A DNA stretch of 64,000 bases, taken from Streptomyces roseolus (GTDB lineage Bacteria; Actinomycetota; Actinomycetes; Streptomycetales; Streptomycetaceae). Of the stretch, positions 48,330-57,320 are shown piece by piece. The first letter of the stretch is position 1. Every line of letters starts with the position of its first letter. Below the pieces are notes generated by a model that searched no databases, had not been told where the DNA came from, and worked only from the letters and a program-made list of their open reading frames with translations. The DNA is taken from positions 124,001 through 188,000 of the forward strand of contig NZ_BMTV01000003.1 of assembly GCF_014649855.1 (NCBI RefSeq). The letters run 5' to 3'. A program made the translations under genes and the position numbers.

Positions 48330-49382
48330 CTAGCGGAGCACCCGCTCGGGCAGCAGGCCCCGGGCCTTCAACTCGGCGGCGACGAGCGCCGCGTACTCGG
48401 TGGCGCCGCGGACCGAGGTGTGGGTGTTGTCCCGCTTCTCGGCCGTCAGGTAGAGCGCCTTGGAGGGCTCGGGTCCGAGCTGTTCGACGCGGGCCCTGGT
48501 GAGGGCCGTGAGGTCGATCAGCGGGGTGGAGAGGGTCGCGGCGAGGGCGCGGATCTCGGCCGGGTGGTCGACGCCGAGGCCGTTGACGAGCAGGGCGACG
48601 CCGTTGTCCAGGGTGCCGTCCGCGTTGAACCAGCGGCGGACGATCGGGGTGACGAGGACGGGCTCGCCGCCGCGGGCCCGCACCCGCTCCACCAGGGCGG
48701 TGAGGTTGGCCCGGTAGCCGGCGGCGTCGGTCTGCTTGTCGTTGTGGGCGAGCTGGATCAGGACCGGGTCGCCGGGCCTGATCGCGGCCTCCACCCGGTC
48801 GAAGAGGGCCGGGTTCGAAAGGAAGGTGACGGTGCTCTCGCCGCCGTCGGCGTGGTTGGCGACGGCCGCCCCCCGCTTCAGGTGGACGGGGAGCTGCTGG
48901 CCCCAGCCGGTGTACGGGGCGCCGGGCTGGTCGCAGACGGTCGAGTCGCCGATCAGGAAGAGGCGGGTGGCCGCGGGGGCCGGCGTGACCCGGAGGCTCT
49001 CCACCCTGGGGGCGGTACCGCCGAACAGCAGGTCGAGGCCGGGGGTGCCGGTGGCGCCGGTGGGTTCGCCCTCGGGGTCGCGGACGTCGACGGTGAAGGA
49101 GCGGCGCAGCCGCTCGCCGGCCCGGGTCGGGGTCTCGGCGAGCAGGGCGCGCCGGGTCTCGCCGCTGACCGCGGTCGCGCCGGCGGTGTCGCCGCCGAGG
49201 GTGACGGTGACGTCGTATGTGCCGGGCGGAAGGTCGAAGTGGCAGGCGAGGGAGCCCCTTCCGGCGGCCTCCGCGCAGTGGTCGAGGCCCTGGCCGTACG
49301 GGGTGCCGGCGTGGGCGGTGGCGGGTGCGGTGGCGGCGAGGAGCGCGAGCAGGCTCGCCGCGAGGACCACGGTCCTCTTCAT
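48330..49382 (-). CDS. CE12 rhamnogalacturonan acetylesterase with N-terminal beta-sandwich (350 aa)
   Basis: A Sec signal (LAASLLALLAATAPATAHAG) precedes a beta-rich domain of about 110 residues (LPPGTYDVTVTLGG ... VESLRVTPAP) and an SGNH hydrolase with Ser in LFLIGDSTVCDQ, LAHNDKQ and the Asp/His in RDNTHTSVRGATEYA. It is a second, longer CE12 enzyme in this window and is encoded 17 bases after a PL26-like lyase gene, so the pair probably deacetylates and cleaves rhamnogalacturonan. Confidence 0.9.
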   Translation of the reverse strand: MKRTVVLAASLLALLAATAPATAHAGTPYGQGLDHCAEAAGRGSLACHFDLPPGTYDVTVTLGGDTAGATAVSGETRRALLAETPTRAGERLRRSFTVDVRDPEGEPTGATGTPGLDLLFGGTAPRVESLRVTPAPAATRLFLIGDSTVCDQPGAPYTGWGQQLPVHLKRGAAVANHADGGESTVTFLSNPALFDRVEAAIRPGDPVLIQLAHNDKQTDAAGYRANLTALVERVRARGGEPVLVTPIVRRWFNADGTLDNGVALLVNGLGVDHPAEIRALAATLSTPLIDLTALTRARVEQLGPEPSKALYLTAEKRDNTHTSVRGATEYAALVAAELKARGLLPERVLR

Positions 49383-49399
49383 CGGGGTTCTCCTGTCCG

Positions 49400-52132
49400 T
49401 CACTGGGGGAGGTGGTCGCCGACGAGGGCGAGGTTCTGGATGGCGGCGAGGCCGTAGAGGGCGGTGGTGTTGGTGCTGATCCAGAGGTGCTCGTAGCCGG
49501 GTTCGAGGGCGGCGGGGCCCTGGACGGGGGTCTTGTCCCAGACCATCGCGGACGTGTAACCGTCGCTCTTGTCGAACTTGGCCCAGGCGCGCTGGGCGAG
49601 TTTGGCGTCGTTCAGCTGGGCGGCGGCGTAGGCGTCCTGGCGGGAGTGGCCCTGGAAGAGGAGCAGGGTGCCGAAGTTCTTCCCGTAGCGGGCGGCCTGT
49701 TCGGTCTTGGTGGCGTTGAAGTAGCGGCAGTAGTCGAGCCAGGCGGACCGGAAGGCCGGCATGTCGACGAGGTCGATGAGCTCGGCGCACATCTCGACGA
49801 GGCCGAACATGGCGGAGAGGTGGGAGACGCCGACGACGGGCTCCGCGGCGACCGCGAAGCGCCCGGTGTCGAGGTCGTAGAGGCCGGTGCCCTGGACGAA
49901 GCCGTTGGGCTGGGCGGCGATGGTCTCCATGGTGGAGCGCAGCCGCGCCTCCGCCTTCGCGGCCTTGGGTCCGCCGCGCTCCCACTCGGTGAGCCAGGCC
50001 GCGGCCAGACCGCTCCAGTCGGTGCCGAAGCCGATGGAGAGGGCGTGGCGGTCGGGGGTGTAGGGCTCGGTGCGGATCTTGCGGATGGGGTCGAGGACGA
50101 GGAAGGTCTCGTCGGAGTCGACCAGGTCGCTCATGAGGTCGCCGACGCGCTCGTCGGCGGTGAGGAAGTAGTAGGGGCGGCGGTAGACGGCGGTCGAGAT
50201 CCGCTGCTGCTTGGCGCTGCACGCGAAGTGCTGGACGCCGTGGCGGGTGCCGAGCCCGGCCCACCGGCCCAGGTGGTAGACGTCGACCTCGCCGGTGTGC
50301 CGGGTCATGGCCTCGGCGAAGCGGAAGACGTCGGCGCGGCCGGACCGCAGGTAGGCGTACCAGAGCCACAGGTCGGGCGAGAGCTCGGAGTTGTCCCAGG
50401 CGTAGCCGCCGACGTCGTACCGCCACTGGTGCCGGTCCTCGTCGTACGTGTGCATGATGTCGCCGTAATCCCAGAAGCCGTACCAACGGCGCTGCTCGGC
50501 CTGGTCTTTGTAGTAGGTGAAGAGGTAGTCGAGCCGGTCCTCGATCCGCGCCTTCGCGGGGGTGGAGCGGTCGACCGGCGAGAACAGTCCGCCGAAGACG
50601 CGGGCGCGGACCAGGTCCTCGGGGCTCGCGGCGAGCTGCGGCGGGACGCGGACGGCGGCGGCCTGGGCGACGAGGGCGGTGGCGGTCGGGGTGGCGGCGT
50701 TGGCCCAGAACATCAGCTCGCTGGTGCGGGCGATGCCGTAGGGGGTGCCGAAGCCGGGCTCGTAGTCCTCGTAGGTGATGTTGAGGCCTTCGAGCTGCTC
50801 GGGGAAGGTGTCCTGGCCCATGCCGTCGTGGTAGAAGCGCAGGTCCATCGGCTGCGCCTCGGGCGACCAGAGCCAGAGGGTGACCTCGGCCTCGTCGCCG
50901 GCGGCGCCGCGGACGTCGAGCTGGGCGGGGTGCTTCTGCCAGAAGTCCCGCAGCCCGAAGGAGAGTCCGCCGCTCGCGCCGCCGACGTAGCCGAAGCCGC
51001 CGGCCCGCCGCCCGCCGCCGGCGGGGATCCAGCCGTGGCCGGCCTTGGTGCGCTTGCGGATCGAGAAGCCGTCGGCGGTGAGCTGCGACAGCGTGTAGTC
51101 GCCCCACGTGGGGATGTACTGCAGCCGGCTGGTGACCCGCTGGTCCCAGGTGGCCGGGTCGGGCAGCCTCTCCCCCTTGACCTGCGCGGCACGGACGGCG
51201 GCGCCGGGGTCGCGGCGCAGGCCGGTGATGCCCTGGACGGCCTCGGTGAGGAAGCCGGCGTCCTCGCCCGCGAGGCGGACGTGCCGGTCGTAGAAGGCGT
51301 CGCGCAGGGGGACGGTGAAGCGGACGCCGAGCCCGCGGATGAAGTCCTTGTTCTGGTCGCCGTCGTAGGTGATCGTGTGGATCATCCGGAGGGCCTCGGA
51401 GCCGGCGTAGAAGTAGAGCCGCACGGAGAAGGGGAGCCAACTCCTGCTCCCCTTGCGGTGCTTGCCGTCGATCCTGACCACGGCCCGGACGGGCCCGTCC
51501 TGTTCGACGACGGCACCGGAGATCTCGCCGTCGAACCGCTCCCACCTGGCGTTGCCCTGGTCGCCGTCGTCGAGGTCGCTCTGCCGCAGCAGGACGAGCC
51601 GCCCGTCGGTGGCGATCTTCACGCCGTCGCGGGTGAGGGACTCGACGAGCTTGCCGCCGTCCTTCCACAGCACGGCCTTCACGACACCGGTGTCGACGGT
51701 GATCCTGCGGTCGGTCTCGCTGACGGTGACCTTCTTCGCGCCGGCCGCGGGCGTGCCGGGCGCGAGCGCGTACCGCTCGGCCCCGGCCGCCTCGGGCCCG
51801 ACCGCGTGCGCGGTCCACTTCAGCGACCCGTCGGGCCAGCGGGCGGTGGTCCACGTCTGCACGGGCACGGGGGCGCCGTCGGCGGTGGTGAGCGCGAACT
51901 CCCGGTCCCCCGGGTGCACGCCCTTCGGCCAGGCGACCCCGAAGGTCGACCCGCCCGCGGCCCCGAGCCCACCCGGCTCCAGCCACGTGATGCTCGCGGG
52001 CCGCTCCTCGGCGGCCGGCTCGGTGACGGACGCCGCCTGCGCCTCGCTCCGCCCGAGCGCCCAGCTGAACTGGGCGGCGGCACCGGCGACGGCAGCCGCC
52101 TTGAGGAGGGAACGACGAGGTATCGAGGACAC
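49400..52132 (-). CDS. Exo-rhamnogalacturonan lyase family protein, PL26/YetA-like (910 aa)
   Basis: A twin-arginine start IPRRSLLKAAAVAGAAAQFS indicates export. The body matches the PcRGLX/YetA-like family: N-terminal beta-domain (ITWLEPGGLGAAGGSTFGVAWP), a beta-sandwich region, and a C-terminal helical barrel (WYGFWDYGDIMHTYDEDRH; GGYAWDNSELSPDLWLWYAY). PL26 members remove unsaturated residues exolytically from rhamnogalacturonan I. GTG 52132 follows AAAGGAG. Operon with CE12. Confidence 0.85.
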   Translation of the reverse strand: MSSIPRRSLLKAAAVAGAAAQFSWALGRSEAQAASVTEPAAEERPASITWLEPGGLGAAGGSTFGVAWPKGVHPGDREFALTTADGAPVPVQTWTTARWPDGSLKWTAHAVGPEAAGAERYALAPGTPAAGAKKVTVSETDRRITVDTGVVKAVLWKDGGKLVESLTRDGVKIATDGRLVLLRQSDLDDGDQGNARWERFDGEISGAVVEQDGPVRAVVRIDGKHRKGSRSWLPFSVRLYFYAGSEALRMIHTITYDGDQNKDFIRGLGVRFTVPLRDAFYDRHVRLAGEDAGFLTEAVQGITGLRRDPGAAVRAAQVKGERLPDPATWDQRVTSRLQYIPTWGDYTLSQLTADGFSIRKRTKAGHGWIPAGGGRRAGGFGYVGGASGGLSFGLRDFWQKHPAQLDVRGAAGDEAEVTLWLWSPEAQPMDLRFYHDGMGQDTFPEQLEGLNITYEDYEPGFGTPYGIARTSELMFWANAATPTATALVAQAAAVRVPPQLAASPEDLVRARVFGGLFSPVDRSTPAKARIEDRLDYLFTYYKDQAEQRRWYGFWDYGDIMHTYDEDRHQWRYDVGGYAWDNSELSPDLWLWYAYLRSGRADVFRFAEAMTRHTGEVDVYHLGRWAGLGTRHGVQHFACSAKQQRISTAVYRRPYYFLTADERVGDLMSDLVDSDETFLVLDPIRKIRTEPYTPDRHALSIGFGTDWSGLAAAWLTEWERGGPKAAKAEARLRSTMETIAAQPNGFVQGTGLYDLDTGRFAVAAEPVVGVSHLSAMFGLVEMCAELIDLVDMPAFRSAWLDYCRYFNATKTEQAARYGKNFGTLLLFQGHSRQDAYAAAQLNDAKLAQRAWAKFDKSDGYTSAMVWDKTPVQGPAALEPGYEHLWISTNTTALYGLAAIQNLALVGDHLPQ

Positions 52133-52222
52133 GTGAACTCCTTTCGAGGGCGCGCCTGCGGCACGCCCGAGGGAGGGGAGGTGGCACGGGGGACGGAGGT
52201 AGGAGTCAGGGGATACGGAGAT

Positions 52223-52246
52223 ATGGAGCTATGGAGCTATGGAGCT
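52223..52246. repeat. Tandem repeat, 3 x 8 bp
   Basis: ATGGAGCT repeated three times exactly, preceded by a partial GATACGGAGATATGGAG unit. Confidence 0.9.
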
Positions 52247-52349
52247 GGCGGGACACGAGGTACGGGGCCGTGGCCGGGGCCGGCCACACGGCCTGACGGG
52301 CCGACGCACCACCGGGGGCGGAAAGGGGGCGGACGGGGCTCGGGCCCGG

Positions 52350-52720
<371 letters not shown>

Positions 52721-52800
52721 GGGTCCGGGCCGCGCTCGTGCTCGCATCGCGGGCCCGGGCCCTCGTGGGGCTCAAGTCCGGCGTCGGCGAGGGGGCCGGC

Positions 52801-52835
52801 CGGGGAAGGTGCCCGGCGCGGCGGCACCGTCCCCG
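52801..52835 (-). terminator. Hairpin terminator of the rhamnogalacturonan importer operon
   Basis: CGGGGAAGGTGCC (52801-52813) pairs with GGCACCGTCCCCG (52823-52835) with one mismatch and a 9-base loop, 12 bases beyond the DUF624 stop. Confidence 0.65.
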
Positions 52836-52847
52836 GGCGCCCGTGGG

Positions 52848-53450
52848 TCAGGTGGCCGCGAGGGCGGTCGTGCGGTGGTCGGCCGCCAGGGCGCCGGCGA
52901 CCAGGAGGCCCAGGGCGGGCAGTGCCAGGGGGGCGGAGAACCAGGCGGAGGCGACGACGACCGCCAGGCCGCAGACGACGAGCAGGGAACCGGCCGGGTC
53001 ACGCAGCGAGCGGCGCCAGGCGCCCGCGAGCAGCGCTCGCCAGGCGGCGCCGGGCCGCCAGGCGGTGGCCGCCCGGAGCACGGTGACGGTCGCCCAGAGC
53101 GCCGCCAGGATCGCGAGGGCCCCGGCCGCCCGCCCGCCGGGCACCGGCAGCGCCCGTACGAGCGCGAGGTCGGCCTGGACCAGGGCGAGCGCCGCCCACC
53201 AGCCCAGGCCCACCGCCCACCCGCCGCCCCGCAGGGCGGCGCGCAGGTCGGCGGCGAAGGAGCGCAGCCCGGTCTCCTCGCCCTCGACGGTGCGCCGCAG
53301 GTGCCCCGCGCCGGCGGCGAACGCCGCCGGCAGGGTGACGAGCGGGAGCGCGGCGACGGCGATCCACACCCCCGTCAGCAGGCATTCGGCGAAGACGGCG
53401 AAGCGGGCGAAGAAGCGCGCGCCGCGCACCGGGGCGCCGGCGGTGGTCAC
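52848..53450 (-). CDS. YesL/DUF624-family membrane protein (200 aa)
   Basis: Five hydrophobic segments and the start FFARFAVFAECLLTGVWIAVAALPLVTLPAAF resemble YesL-type DUF624 proteins, which are encoded with oligosaccharide importers. The GTG start overlaps the permease stop (GTGA), so it is part of the operon. The role is not established; an accessory to the transporter is plausible. Confidence 0.78.
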   Translation of the reverse strand: MTTAGAPVRGARFFARFAVFAECLLTGVWIAVAALPLVTLPAAFAAGAGHLRRTVEGEETGLRSFAADLRAALRGGGWAVGLGWWAALALVQADLALVRALPVPGGRAAGALAILAALWATVTVLRAATAWRPGAAWRALLAGAWRRSLRDPAGSLLVVCGLAVVVASAWFSAPLALPALGLLVAGALAADHRTTALAAT

Positions 53451-54304
53451 TTGAGCCCCGAGGTGGCCATGCCGTCGATCAGGTAGCGCTGGAAGGCGAG
53501 GAAGAACGCGACCACGGGCAGCAGCGCCACCAGCGACATCGCGATCATGCCGCCGTAGTTGGCGACGCCGTCCTGGTCGACGAACATCTTGAGGCCCAGC
53601 GACACGGTGTACTTCTCCGGTTCGTTGAGGTAGATCAGCGGACCCATGAAGTCGTTCCACGCGTTGATGAAGGTGAAGATCGCGCTGGTGATCAGCGCCG
53701 GCCGGCACAGCGGCAGCACGATCGACCAGTACGTCCGCAGGTGCCCGCACCCGTCGAGCCGCGCCGCCTCGTCCAGCTCCCGGGGAAGCCCGCGCATGAA
53801 CTGGACCATCAGGAAGACGAAGAAGGCGTCGGTGGCGAGGTACTTGCCGAGCAGCAACGGCGTGTACGTGTTGATGAGTTCGAGCTTCTGGAAGAGCACG
53901 TACTGCGGAATGAGCAGCACGTGGTACGGCAGCAGCAGGGTGCCGATCATCAGCGTGAAGAGGAGGTTCCGGCCCGCGAAGCCGATCTTGGCGAAGGCGT
54001 AGGCGGCGAGGGAGCTGGAGACCAGCACGCCGACGACCGAAGCGAGCGCCAGGAAGAGCGAGTTGCCGAAGAAGGTGGAGATGGGGATGTCGGCGATGCC
54101 GTCGGCGAGCCGCCGGTAGTTGTCGGTGATGGGGTCCGTCGGGAGGACGTTCAGGCTGCCGACGATCTCGTCGTTGGGCTTGAACGAGCCGCCGATCACC
54201 CACATCACCGGATAGAGCACCACCGCGAGGACGGCGAGCGAGCCGAGGTGCCAGGCGAGAGACCCGGCGCGGACGCCCCGCGCCCCGGTACGGACGAGGC
54301 TCAT
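53447..54304 (-). CDS. Sugar ABC transporter permease, YesQ/MalG type (285 aa)
   Basis: Six membrane segments; EAA loop DEAARLDGCGHLRTYWSIVL; closing YLIDGMATSGLK. ATGA overlap with the preceding permease. Most similar in context to YesQ of the Bacillus rhamnogalacturonan importer. Confidence 0.92.
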   Translation of the reverse strand: MSLVRTGARGVRAGSLAWHLGSLAVLAVVLYPVMWVIGGSFKPNDEIVGSLNVLPTDPITDNYRRLADGIADIPISTFFGNSLFLALASVVGVLVSSSLAAYAFAKIGFAGRNLLFTLMIGTLLLPYHVLLIPQYVLFQKLELINTYTPLLLGKYLATDAFFVFLMVQFMRGLPRELDEAARLDGCGHLRTYWSIVLPLCRPALITSAIFTFINAWNDFMGPLIYLNEPEKYTVSLGLKMFVDQDGVANYGGMIAMSLVALLPVVAFFLAFQRYLIDGMATSGLK

Positions 54305-55335
54305 CGGCCCCCCTCCTCGTAGTGCACCCAGCGCCGCTGGGACCAGAACAGGACCGCCGTGACCAGGCCGACGGCGAGCAGCAGCATCCAGGCCATGGCG
54401 GAGGCGAGGCCCATCCGGCTGTTCTCGAAGCCCTGGACGTAGAGGTAGCAGGTGTAGACGAGCGTGCCGTCGGCCGGTCCGCAGGCGTTGCCCTGGCTGC
54501 CGATGATGTAGGCGGAGCCGAAGATCTGGAAGGAGTGGATGGTCTCCAGGAGCACGTTGAAGAAGAGCACCGGGGAGATCATCGGCAGGGTGATGTTCCA
54601 GAACCTGCGCCAGGGCCCCGCGCCGTCCATCTGCGCGGCCTCGTACAGCTCGCGGGGCACCTGCTTGAGCCCGGCGAGGAAGATGACCATGGGCGCGCCG
54701 AACTGCCAGACGGTGAGCGCCACCAGAGCGTAGATGATCTTGTCGGGGTCGCCGATCCAGCCGCCCGGGTCGAGTCCGATGAGCTGCTGGGCCCGGTCGA
54801 CGGGGGCGTTGTCGGAGAAGAGGGCGCGCCAGACGATGGCGATGGAGACGCTGGCGCCGATGAGCGACGGGGCGTAGAACGCGGCCCGGTAGAAGCCCTG
54901 TCCGCGCCGGCTCTGGTTGAGGAGGACGGCGACGCCGAGGGCGGCGGCCAGCTTCAGCGGGGTGCCGAGGACCACGTACCAGCCGGTGACCTCGACGGAG
55001 GTGCGCCAGCGGGGGTCGCCGAACATCTCGGTGAAGTTGTCGAGCCCGATCCAGCGGGGGGCGTCGAAGAGGTTGTAGTCGGTGAAGGCGAAGTAGAGCG
55101 AGACGGCCATGGGCCCCGCGGTCAGCAGCAGGAAGCCGGTGATCCAGGGGGACATGAAGAGGTAGCCGGCGAGGTTCTCGCGGGCGTTGCGGCGCCGGGG
55201 GGCGCCGCCCGCCGGCCGGCGGGGGTGCCCGTCCCGCGGGGCGGGGACCGCGGACGCGGTGCCCCCGCCCGGCGGGGCCGTCGCCGGGCTCTCCGGCGCG
55301 GCGGGGTTCGGTACGGTGTTCACGGCGGTGTCCAT
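54301..55335 (-). CDS. Sugar ABC transporter permease, YesP/MalF type (344 aa)
   Basis: A Pro/Ala/Gly-rich cytoplasmic start of about 55 residues is followed by AGYLFMSPWITGFLLLTAGP and five more spans, with EAA loop YEAAQMDGAGPWRRFWNITL. TGATG overlap with the binding-protein gene. An outer loop contains two cysteines (GSQGNACGPADGTLVYTCYL) that may form a disulfide. Confidence 0.92.
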   Translation of the reverse strand: MDTAVNTVPNPAAPESPATAPPGGGTASAVPAPRDGHPRRPAGGAPRRRNARENLAGYLFMSPWITGFLLLTAGPMAVSLYFAFTDYNLFDAPRWIGLDNFTEMFGDPRWRTSVEVTGWYVVLGTPLKLAAALGVAVLLNQSRRGQGFYRAAFYAPSLIGASVSIAIVWRALFSDNAPVDRAQQLIGLDPGGWIGDPDKIIYALVALTVWQFGAPMVIFLAGLKQVPRELYEAAQMDGAGPWRRFWNITLPMISPVLFFNVLLETIHSFQIFGSAYIIGSQGNACGPADGTLVYTCYLYVQGFENSRMGLASAMAWMLLLAVGLVTAVLFWSQRRWVHYEEGGR

Positions 55336-56621
55336 CAGGCCGAGAGGGCCGTCTTCGCCTCGGTGAAGTACTGCTTCACCGCGTCGGCGACGGTCCGGGT
55401 GCCGAGGGACATCTCCTCGGAGAGGCGCAGGAAGGCCGCCTCGCAGACGTCGGCGCCGGCCGGGTGCGGGGTGATCTGCTCCAGGACGCGGCTCTCGACG
55501 AGCTGCTTCTCGTACGCGGCGATCTGCTTGCCGACCTCGTCGGTGGGGACGTAGGCCGCGTTCTGCGCCTCGGTGGCGGGGACGCCCCGGTCGTAGCCCA
55601 TGATCTTGCCGACCTCGGGGTCGTGGACCATGAAGTCGATGAACTGGGCGACTTCCTTGGGGTGCTTGGTGCGCTTGGAGGCGCTGAGCATGAGCGAGCC
55701 GAGGTACTGGCCGGTGCGCTTGCCGTCGGTGGTGGGGATGGGCGCGAGGCCGTACCGGCTCTTGCCCTCGGAGGTGTAGCGGACGGTGAAGTTGTCCCAG
55801 GTGAACTCGCAGCCGGCGAGTTCGGCGGTGACGGCGGACTTCGGCTTGGCCTGGATGGTCTTCTTCGGGTCGGCGTAGACGCCGGACTCGACGCGCCCGG
55901 CGGCCTTGTTCCACCAGTCCGTCAGATCGGCCTCGGTGAAGCCGAGTCCGGAGGCGGTGAAGAAGGCCTTGCCCTGCTGGCGCAGGTAGAGGTCGTAGAG
56001 GTACATGATCCCGTAGGGTCCGGCGTCACCGGCCCGGCCGGCCGTCTCCCGGATCTTCGCCAGGGCGTCGTGGTACTCGTCCCAGGTCCAGCCGGGCTTG
56101 GGGGTGACCTTGGCCTTGGCGAAGACCGCCTCGTCGATGACGAGGGCCATGGAGTTGGAGCCGACGGGGACGCCGACGAGCTTGCCGTCGACCTCGCCGA
56201 ACTTCTCCAGGCCGGCCCGGAAGCCCTCCAGGCGGAGGTTTCCGGCCTCGACCTGCTCGCGCAGGTCGAGGAGGACGTTCTTGGCGTCGTACTTGCGCAG
56301 GAAGCCGATGGCGTTCTGGAAGACGTCGGGCGTGTTCCCGCCGGACGCCTGGGTGTTGAACTTCTTCCAGAAGTCGGCGTACGGCTGGAAGTCGGTCTTC
56401 ACCTTGATCTTCGGGAACTTCTTCTCGAAGAGGGCGATCGACTGGTTGATCCGCTTGGCGCGGTCGTCGGAGCCCCACCAGGTGTACCGGATGGTGACGG
56501 TGCCGTCGCCACCGGAGTCGGAGCCGCCTCCGCAGCCCGCCGCGGTCAGGCCGAGTGCCGCCACCGAGCCACCCGTGATCTTCAGCAGACTCCGACGGTC
56601 GACAGTGCCATGAGTACGCAC
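55335..56621 (-). CDS. Solute-binding lipoprotein of the rhamnogalacturonan importer, YesO type (428 aa)
   Basis: A Tat-like start (VDRRSLLKITGGSVAALGL) with lipobox LTAAGC and a Gly/Ser linker, then a binding domain (VTIRYTWWGSDDRAKRINQS; ASGGNTPDVFQN). It heads the operon that includes two permeases and a YesL protein. GTG 56621 follows GGAGGA. Its promoter and two LacI operators lie immediately upstream. Confidence 0.92.
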   Translation of the reverse strand: MRTHGTVDRRSLLKITGGSVAALGLTAAGCGGGSDSGGDGTVTIRYTWWGSDDRAKRINQSIALFEKKFPKIKVKTDFQPYADFWKKFNTQASGGNTPDVFQNAIGFLRKYDAKNVLLDLREQVEAGNLRLEGFRAGLEKFGEVDGKLVGVPVGSNSMALVIDEAVFAKAKVTPKPGWTWDEYHDALAKIRETAGRAGDAGPYGIMYLYDLYLRQQGKAFFTASGLGFTEADLTDWWNKAAGRVESGVYADPKKTIQAKPKSAVTAELAGCEFTWDNFTVRYTSEGKSRYGLAPIPTTDGKRTGQYLGSLMLSASKRTKHPKEVAQFIDFMVHDPEVGKIMGYDRGVPATEAQNAAYVPTDEVGKQIAAYEKQLVESRVLEQITPHPAGADVCEAAFLRLSEEMSLGTRTVADAVKQYFTEAKTALSA

Positions 56622-56658
56622 AGTTCGTCCTCCCGCGCGTGATTAGAACGTTTCAGGA

Positions 56659-56666
56659 AAGCGCTT
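56659..56666. promoter_or_regulatory. LacI-type operator core at the start point
   Basis: AAGCGCTT within GGAAAGCGCTTGCT, nine bases downstream of the -10 element of the binding-protein promoter on the minus strand. Confidence 0.6.
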
Positions 56667-56674
56667 GCTGGGTC

Positions 56675-56703
56675 ACCGTAGGTTCGCCCGTCAGCCACGT
56701 CAA
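56675..56703 (-). promoter_or_regulatory. Promoter of the rhamnogalacturonan importer operon
   Basis: On the minus strand: TTGACG (56703-56698), 17 bases, TACGGT (56680-56675). It is bracketed by operators on both sides. Confidence 0.65.
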
Positions 56704-56720
56704 CGCTTCGGACAGGATCT

Positions 56721-56736
56721 TTCGAAGCGCTTCGAA
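56721..56736. promoter_or_regulatory. LacI-type operator, 16-bp perfect palindrome
   Basis: TTCGAAGCGCTTCGAA contains the exact 14-mer found at 488, 9645 and 9818 and extends it by one pair. It lies upstream of the -35 element. Confidence 0.8.
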
Positions 56737-56781
56737 TCCTCCCCGCACCCCACCGCAGTGAAAGGATTCAAAAGGAGCCGG

Positions 56782-56979
56782 TCAGGCCGGCCGGAGGACG
56801 TTCCGGGCCATCGGTTCCGGGACCACCTTCAGCACCCCGCCCGCGAGCTCCGCGCCGGCCACCGCGTGGGACACCACCCGGCCGGGCGCGGCCGGGGCGC
56901 CGCAGGCCTCGGGGCCGACGCGGCCGACGGTGAAGTCGGGGTCGGGGACGAAGCGGGCGGTGCGCCCGGGAAGGGTCAC
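56782..56979 (-). CDS. Small hypothetical protein (65 aa)
   Basis: The frame from GTG 56979 with GAGAGGA upstream has a normal Streptomyces third-position bias and encodes TLPGRTARFVPDPDFTVGRV ... VLKVVPEPMARNVLRPA. No family recognised. It may be a real small protein or the tail of a lost gene. The frame stays open upstream through the 21-bp repeats. Confidence 0.35.
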   Translation of the reverse strand: MTLPGRTARFVPDPDFTVGRVGPEACGAPAAPGRVVSHAVAGAELAGGVLKVVPEPMARNVLRPA

Positions 56980-57075
56980 GGAGAATCCTCTCGTTCGAGA
57001 TTTCGGCCGATGGCCGTGGGTTCGAACGAGAACGTAAGAGCGGGGTCGTCGTCGGGTCAATGGATCACCGGCGGA

Positions 57076-57216
57076 TGCATCCGAGATATCGGATGCAATC
57101 TCCCGGATCCTTGATCCCCGGATGCTGGATCCAACGTCCCTGATCCGGGATCCAACCTCCTGGATCCAGCCCCCAATCTTCTGGATCTGGGATCCGGCCT
57201 TCTGGATCCGGGATCC
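57076..57216. repeat. Tandem array of about seven 21-bp units rich in GGATCC
   Basis: Read on the minus strand the units are 57216-57196, 57195-57175, 57174-57154, 57153-57133, a shortened 15-bp unit 57132-57118, 57117-57097 and 57096-57076. Each begins near GGATCC and has ATC at positions 10-12. One reading frame gives heptapeptides GSRIQKA, GSQIQKI, GGWIQEV, GSRIRDV, GSSIR, GSRIREI, ASDISDA. Confidence 0.85.
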
Positions 57217-57247
57217 AGGATCCGTCCGTCCGTCCGTCGCAAGCCGA

Positions 57248-57284
57248 AGGCCGGGCGGGCCCCCTTCGGGGGACCGCCCGGCCT
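57248..57284 (-). terminator. Strong terminator of the GH48 gene
   Basis: AGGCCGGGCGG (57248-57258) pairs perfectly with CCGCCCGGCCT (57274-57284), and inside it CCCCC pairs with GGGGG, leaving a TTC loop. It lies 37 bases past the GH48 stop. Confidence 0.85.
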
Positions 57285-57320
57285 CGTCGTACGCGGAGCC
57301 CGCTCGCGCGGGGCGGGCTG

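Larger units (their letters stand above)
56980..57320. other. Intergenic region with 21-bp repeats and GH48 terminator
   Basis: 341 bases between the small open frame and the GH48 stop, occupied by the repeat array (57076-57216) and a strong hairpin (57248-57284). No further gene seen. Confidence 0.6.

Noticed and set aside
57076..57216. CRISPR array
   Set aside because: Units are directly adjacent 21-mers without spacers, and no cas genes are present.
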